NCBI GenBank assembly: GCA_933207985.1
Contig: OW240924.1
Span: forward strand, 66,025,576 to 66,089,575
Reading direction: 5' to 3'
DNA: 64,000 nt
Source of the DNA: Pelobates cultripes
Taxonomy: Eukaryota; Chordata; Amphibia; Anura; Pelobatidae
The first letter of the stretch is position 1, and each line of letters starts with the position of its first letter. The translations under genes were made by a program, and so were the position numbers. Positions 58,519-64,000 of this stretch are shown here, piece after piece. The notes under the pieces are model-generated. The model was not told the origin of the DNA. It searched no databases and worked only from the letters and a program-made list of their open reading frames with translations.

Positions 58519-59239
58519 GAATTAATTTTCTTAAATATATATTTTAACATTAAGGCTGTTATTCACAGATGCATTTCAATTGCCAAAGCTTTACCGTCAG
58601 ATGGGTGTAGTTTTGAACGTTCCCAACCTTTAGCTAAACCGCAGTTCAATCGCGCACATATTTCAGAATTCAGACATAAATTTACCCCATTAAATTCATG
58701 ACAATTTTCAAACCCAGAAATGTCGTATCAGATACAAATTTATCTCTTGTATATTTCACAATTCTTTTAATCTGTGCTGGAAAAGTTACAAACATAAATA
58801 GTCACTAAGAGAAAAGTCTTTTCGCTGGAGTTGAAAAGTTTAGTTTAAGTATTTCTATGATAACAATCAAAGGATAACATTTTCAGGCTGTGGTTAAAAG
58901 GAAATGTGATTAATTAAATGAGTAAACATAGGATATAATTATTTAAGTGTGCAACAGGTCAAAACATTGTCTTCCCTGAAAGCAGGAAACATCGTTAACC
59001 ATCTATGTGACAGGTTAGCGGCATCCGTCAAAATTACACCAGGGAGCAAAAAAGGCTTAAATAAACCTTGCTGCAAATTTAATTCACTAAAATGATATTT
59101 GAGGATAAATAACAAGGATATTGAAACTTTTAGAGCAAAATTAAAATTCTCCAACTTTTTTCGGCTCTGAAATTTTGATCTAAAATTTGCTGTTTCCAAT
59201 CATTGATGGTTTAGTGAGCAAATTCTTGTGACTTTTCCA
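58519..59239. other. No recognised feature
   Basis: AT-rich; an 86-codon minus frame (58939-59199) matches nothing known to me. Confidence 0.5.
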
Positions 59240-59787
59240 TTAAAGGAACACTATAGTCACCTAAATTACTTTAGCTAAATAAATCAGTTTTAGTGTATAG
59301 ATCATTCCCCTGCAATTTCACTGCTCAATTCACTGTCATTTAGGAGTTAAATCACTTTGTTTCTGTTTATGCAGCCCTAGCCACACCTCCCCTGGCTATG
59401 ATTGACAGAGCCTGCATGAAAAAAAAACTGGTTTCACTTTCAAACAGATGGAATTTACCTTGAATAATTGTATCTCAATCTCTAAATTGAACTTTAATCA
59501 CATACAGGAGGCTCTTGCAGGGTCTAGCAAACTATTAACATTGCAGGGGATAAGAAAATCTTAATTAAACAGAACTTGCAATAAAGAAAGCCTAAATAGG
59601 GCTCTCTTTACAGGAAGTGTTTATGGAAGGCTGTGCAAGTCACATGCAGGGAGGTGTGACTAAGGTTCATAAACAAAGGGATTTAACTCCTAAATGGCAG
59701 AGGATTGAGCAGTGAGGCTGCAGGGGCATGTTCTATATACCAAAACTGCTTCATTAAGTTGTTCAGGTGACTATAGTGTCCCTTTAA
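59240..59787. mobile_element. Complete T2-like MITE, 548 bp
   Basis: TTAAAGGAACACTATAGTCACC at 59240 mirrors GGTGACTATAGTGTCCCTTTAA ending at 59787, with TTAA at both ends. Subterminal inverted repeats extend more than 150 bases, including TTTAGGAGTTAAATCACTTTG on the left and its inverse AAAGGGATTTAACTCCTAAA on the right. This is the best-preserved MITE of the window. Confidence 0.88.
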
Positions 59788-59837
59788 AGTGATACGCCTG
59801 GTTTTGGTTAGGTCTCATGCAGTTCTGCTGTTTGGTA

Positions 59838-59869
59838 TGTTTGTTTCTGTTTGTTTGTTTGTTTGTTTT
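59838..59869. repeat. TTTG microsatellite
   Basis: About eight TTTG/GTTT units with one interruption. Confidence 0.9.
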
Positions 59870-60479
59870 ATTAAGTGTCTTTAAGATTATGTTGGTTCTC
59901 TAAACCTTCAGTGTTTCCTTTTTTTCTATAATATATATAGAGAGAGAGTTTTTTATTATTATTTCTTTTTATAGTTTGTCCTTTTTATATTGTTCATCAT
60001 TTCATTATACGAGGTTGAAAAAAATTTAGTGGGCATAGTCAGTCACTAAAACCTACAGTTGTAGAGAACTGAGAAAATATAACAAATTTATGTCAAAAAT
60101 ACCTAAATCCAGGGGGGAGGGGGTGGAATTCCAACCTTTCCCAGTCAAGACAACCTGTTAAAAGGCAAAGAGCATTTCAGAAAGGAAAATGCATTCTTAT
60201 ATTTACCCAAATGCAGGATTTACCTTTTTCTTCTATAGTCACTAATAGGGGTGGTGGGAAAGAAGTCCTCCTTTAAAAAAATAAAGAGGGGAAAGGAAAG
60301 GTGAAAGGGAAATGGAAGGGGAAGGGAAAGGGGAAGGGGAGGCTTATATCACCTGTTAGTTGTTTAAGTAATCACCTCTGTCTCTGAAGCTAGTGAGGAG
60401 CTACCCATAGGTGATGCTTCCATGTTTAGCCAGAAAAATACATTTTGGGTGAGTTTGTAATCTATTTTCTGTTTATCAA
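59870..60479. other. Unassigned; polypurine tract inside
   Basis: A G/A-only stretch lies at about 60280-60342 (GGGGAAAGGAAAGGTGAAAG and on), with one or two pyrimidines. No gene or element ends are seen. Confidence 0.6.
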
Positions 60480-60656
60480 ACTCTTTGAATAGGAAACTAG
60501 TGTGACAGCCATTAGAGACATGTTAACCCTGCAATTTAAACATTGATGTTCCTGCTGAACAGCAATGTTTCAGTTGCAGTGTTAAAATTACCTGAACATG
60601 GCACCCCTTGAGATGGAGTCATCTGGGTGCCAATAGAGTCCTTTTAAGATTTATTA
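60480..60656. mobile_element. T2-like MITE, one end only
   Basis: GTGCCAATAGAGTCCTTTTAA closes at TTAA 60653-60656. ACATGTTAACCCTGCAATTT AA upstream matches the interior of other copies (GTGTTAACCCTACAACTTAA at 57292). Confidence 0.55.
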
Positions 60657-61119
60657 GGAATATTGTCTACTAAATGGGTTTGGTAACACTACAAAATAAT
60701 TTGCCATAATTTGCAAAGGAAACAAGCAGTGTAAACAAGTACCACATGGAAAATAATATTCAAATAATAATACATGTAAATATGGTGTCACGTCAAGATA
60801 TCCCATGGTGATGAGGAGAAAAATAAAACTACTTTTTCCCCTTGTATTATTCACTTGTTTAATATTCTATTAATATAATAAATATGCCAATTGCCTATGT
60901 TCCAAATGCACCCTATGAATAGTGTCTACTTCACAAGTGTGAGACTGGCTACCGTCTCTCGGAACTTCTCTAGCAGTTGGCTAGACAATAAAATCAGACA
61001 GCTGGTCTCTTCATCTGTGAACATTCTCATTTCATAGTGGACATTCTGCACATAGTATTGTGATTGTTCAGTACATGATTCAGTATGCAACCCCAGACAA
61101 GAAGGTAGAGCCTTTGAAT

Positions 61120-61480
61120 ATTAAAAACATATGCTGCTTTGTCATGTTCCTCAAACCATTCCTGAACAATCTTTGCAGTTTGGTAGGGTTCATTATCCTA
61201 CTAAAAGAGGCCACTGTCATCAGGGAACACCGGGTAAATGATGCACATGCATTCGGCCATCCACCTGATCTAAAAGAATACATGATTCATCGGACCAGGC
61301 TCACGTCCACATTGAAGGCAGTTAATCAGGGGTGTATGCAGCAAACTGTGATGCACTGTGCTCTGACACCTTTCTATCATGGCCAGCATTAAGTTTTTCA
61401 GCAATTTGAGCTACAATAGCTCTTCTGTGTGATCGGACCAGATGGGCTAGCCTTTTCTCCCTGTGTCCACTCCTAATTTC
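61120..61480 (-). mobile_element. Tc1 fragment with internal deletions
   Basis: Segments match the Tc1 element at 46003-47099 in the same orientation and order. CAAACCATTCCTGAACAATC and AGGCCACTGTCATCAGGGAA correspond to 46283-46347, then GGCCATCCACCTGATCTAAA corresponds to 46560. Intervening transposase sequence is missing. Bases 61380-61450 (CAATTTGAGCTACAATAGCT) extend the match to other parts of a full-length element. Neither terminus is visible. Confidence 0.75.
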
Positions 61481-62588
61481 AAAGGCAAACACTACACACA
61501 AGTAAGCCACTGCTTTCTAATGGCAACATTATATAAAAATACACAACACACAACTTCACACAAATACACCCCTACATTCACACACACATACTCCATACAA
61601 AAGCATGCTTACATTCAAACATACAAACACTGCTCAGTGCTAAGTACAACTCTGCAAGGATGGGTAAATGGTAGAGCCCCAGCTGGCAAATCATTGTGAG
61701 AGTTGTGCAACAGACGGGGATCTACCTTTTTTTCATCCTTGCAATAGGGGGGCCCAAAAATATTCTTGCATCAGAGCCCTCTCTACTTTGGTTCCGCCAC
61801 TGTGCAATGAGCTGGGTAAGCGAATGCTCTGTTATACCCGGAATACACTTTTCATATTGCCACATGAAAGATGCCAGGCCTCCTATTCATGACTTCCATC
61901 TCATATCCTGATGAAGAAGAAGAAGGGGGAGTAGTAGAAAGATATGTACCCGTGTGTGGCTAGCAGTGTGTGAGGTGCTAGTTGAGTATGTGTGTTTATA
62001 TGCAATATATTCAACAATGGCCCTAATCTTAGTCTTCATGCAATTCTAAAAAAATATAATTGCAATAGCAATCAGGAAGCGTACATGTTCATGATTATTG
62101 GCATAAAAGATATGTCCTAATAAATGAAGCCATGGAAACCAGTACATATCTGTCCAACAGAAGCTATAGATCTGTTTTTAGCTGCAAAAAAAAGCAGATT
62201 TCTTACAAAAAAATAAATTTGGGATTTATTTATGTAACCATATCCTGGTTAGGAAAAGTACCACGTAGACCATGTGGTTCTAGGACCGGTCCTAGAGGGA
62301 ATTACTTATCTTGCAATCTATAAGTTGCTTCACAAACAATGTTATCTAAAAATGGTCAGTGTGACTTTGTTCCGTGTGACTTTGCCCAATAGCCAATGAT
62401 TTTATAATTCTGCTGTGAATCAGATTGTTAGGAAAGGATTGGAATAGCATACATATAAAAGATGATGAAAACCCGTTTTTAAAAAAAGAGCACCATTGCA
62501 TAAAACATTGAAAATCAAATATGTTTTGTTAACATTTTTTTTAATAGTATATCCCATTTTCTTTTTATTGTATATTAAAGGTTTAGAG
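61481..62588. other. No recognised gene; CA-rich patch
   Basis: An ACACA-rich stretch at 61490-61630 gives a spurious Thr/His-rich frame. Nothing else is supported. Confidence 0.5.
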
Positions 62589-63443
62589 CAGTGCTCCACA
62601 ACCAGTGTGTTGCAACATTGTGCAAGGTGCTAGGGCCACCATCACGGGGTACAATCCTTACACTTGCAAGGGGCCTGGGGCACCAGGGGGCATGGCAATC
62701 CTGGCATTATATCCACAGTGGCCGGGGACCCTTACATACATACAGACCCTATTAAGGAGAGATCTCCCTCCCCGGGTGTTTGCAGAGTTGCTCATGATAA
62801 TGTGAAGAAGAAGGATCTCAACCTTGACCTCTGTGTCTGGCCTGAGTTCCGGCTTTCAAATTGCTGCCACAATTACTGCGTCAACCCTCAATTTCACGTT
62901 TTGCAGGAGATCATGAGAGGAGACTTCACCTGGCAGAGCTGCAAAGCCTTAGGGGAATCCTGAGAGCCTCTACAGCGCCCCAGACCACCAGGGAATATGC
63001 TGTCCCCCCTCTCTCTGGCTACAGGTAAGAAAAAGAGAAAGGGGAATACACTTTTAGAAAGAACAGAATAAAATAATATATATAATAATCCAAATAAAAA
63101 TCCGCTCCCCTCTCAGCTCACGCAAAACTTAGCCCCAATCCTACCCCACAGACTCTCTCTCTCGCACTAAACATACAATTACTGTGGTATTTATTAATGG
63201 GCACGCTGACTGTGATATTTATTAATAGGCAAACTTGCTGTGGTATTTCTTTGATGGGCGCCTGGCTACGCATATTTTTAATGGGGAAACTGACGGTGGC
63301 ATGTTCTGGGAGGCATAGTGACTATGTTCTGTACAATCATGTTATTACTCCTATTTTTGTTATATATTTTTGCTTGTGGTGTGCCGTGGAATTCTGGGAA
63401 GAGCTTTGGTGTGCCTTGGGTGTGAAAAGATTGAGGAGCACTG
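62589..63443. mobile_element. hAT element, non-autonomous, 855 bp, perfect duplication
   Basis: CAGTGCTCCACAACC at 62589 mirrors GATTGAGGAGCACTG ending at 63443. The flanks GTTTAGAG at 62581-62588 and 63444-63451 are identical 8-bp copies. Subterminal TTTGGTGTGCCTTGGGTGTG is typical of one vertebrate hAT group. No transposase is encoded. The interior from about 62631 begins with a second hAT-like block (TAGGGCCACCATCACGGGGT) related to 49303, so the element may contain another insertion. Confidence 0.9.
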
Positions 63444-63454
63444 GTTTAGAGATT

Positions 63455-63758
63455 GACATCGCAATCCAGTTTAGTCCTGGCACAGGTAGGGCACACACTG
63501 CAATGTAGAAATATAAACATTGTTACTGTTTCTCTTTGTCTGTCTACGCTCTATCTAAGCTTCAAAGGGGTGGAGCTTATAACAATGATTGCCAGGGAGA
63601 CAAGATGGAGGTACTCATGTCCAGGAAAGGCCTGACTACATCAATGTGGATTTCTACATTTCATTTTATTTTTCAGACTTCACATAAACAAGTTTGTTAA
63701 CTACAGTGACTACCCAGACATAATATTAAAAATCCTTTGAGTGACAGCTCCCCTTTAA
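63455..63758. mobile_element. T2-type MITE fragment shared with 38.3 kb
   Basis: GCAATCCAGTTTAGTCCTGG and CAGGTAGGGCACACACTGCA match 38370-38415. The right end reads GAGTGACAGCTCCCCTTTAA, with TTAA at 63755-63758. The inverse, GGAACTGTCACTTTT, lies at 38293. Confidence 0.6.
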
Positions 63759-64000
63759 GATATAATTTCTTTTAGAATTTAATGTCCATATGCACTACAT
63801 CTAAATAGTAATAGCGTGCATTTAAATTATTTGTAATTAGGCAAACGAATTATAAATAAAATTATCATATTGGGTTTACTTGTTAAAAATGTGTAATATA
63901 TTTTAACTATTCCCTCTGTTGATTGTTAAGAATACTCAGTGAGGCAGAAAATAACGATAGAATTGTATTTTCTGTAAAAAAAAAAAAAAAAGATATACAG
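63759..64000. other. No recognised feature
   Basis: AT-rich end of the window with an A-tract at 63977-63992. Confidence 0.6.

Noticed and set aside
1..64000. tRNA, rRNA or microRNA genes
   Set aside because: No cloverleaf with A and B boxes and no rRNA core sequence was recognised by eye; hairpins found belong to MITEs. A tRNA or covariance scan would be decisive.

Overview
This window looks like vertebrate nuclear DNA, most probably from a frog (anuran). It is AT-rich, has no bacterial-style genes, and no host exon could be recognised with confidence. The anuran assignment rests on the repeats: many short elements with TTAA target sites and TTAAAGG ends (T2/Kolobok-like MITEs), a DIRS retrotransposon, Penelope-like 3' tails with GAAAC(A/G)(C/T)GTTG-type motifs, CR1/L2/Rex1-type LINE 3' ends, Tc1 elements and palindromic hAT MITEs. 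The species cannot be named. The window is best read as intergenic or intronic DNA built from nested, mostly dead transposons, with a few repeat-poor stretches that may hold host regulatory sequence.

Layout. 1-930: antisense Penelope-like 3' region. 3.9-6.3 kb: T2 MITE, then an antisense L2-like LINE interrupted by a complete solo LTR (4909-5768, 5-bp target duplication). 9591-9690: assembly gap beside stacked hairpins. 12.7-14.8 kb: T2 MITE and two Penelope-like tails. 17.1-19.0 kb: palindromic MITE, GATA microsatellite and a GT-rich minisatellite inside a transposon-like unit. 21.3-21.9 kb: CR1-type LINE 3' end. 24.6-29.5 kb: the largest element, a DIRS retrotransposon with inverted terminal repeats, gag, RT, RNase H and an internal complementary region. 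It has several frameshifts, no visible tyrosine recombinase, and a second LINE inserted near its right end. 31.3-33.4 kb: T2 MITE split by a retroposed GC-rich unit with an A-rich tail. 34.2 kb: palindromic hAT MITE. 38.7-41.8 kb: mariner-like relic and several T2 MITEs, one split by another MITE. 45.2-47.1 kb: hAT MITE and a full-length dead Tc1 element. 48.6-49.25 kb: repeat-free homeobox-site-rich stretch (candidate conserved non-coding element). 49.3-50.3 kb: T2 MITE split by a hAT-like unit. 52.8-55.4 kb: composite unit with four different tandem arrays and a large inverted repeat. 56-64 kb: more hAT and T2 MITEs, a Tc1 fragment, and an 855-bp hAT element with a perfect 8-bp target duplication.

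No gene set acts together here. The coherent systems are individual transposons. The most informative are the DIRS element (structural signals kept, recombinase lost, with an internal long hairpin and a cluster of GGGTGACCC motifs) and the minisatellite-bearing non-autonomous transposons. All family names come from motif recognition without a database search.
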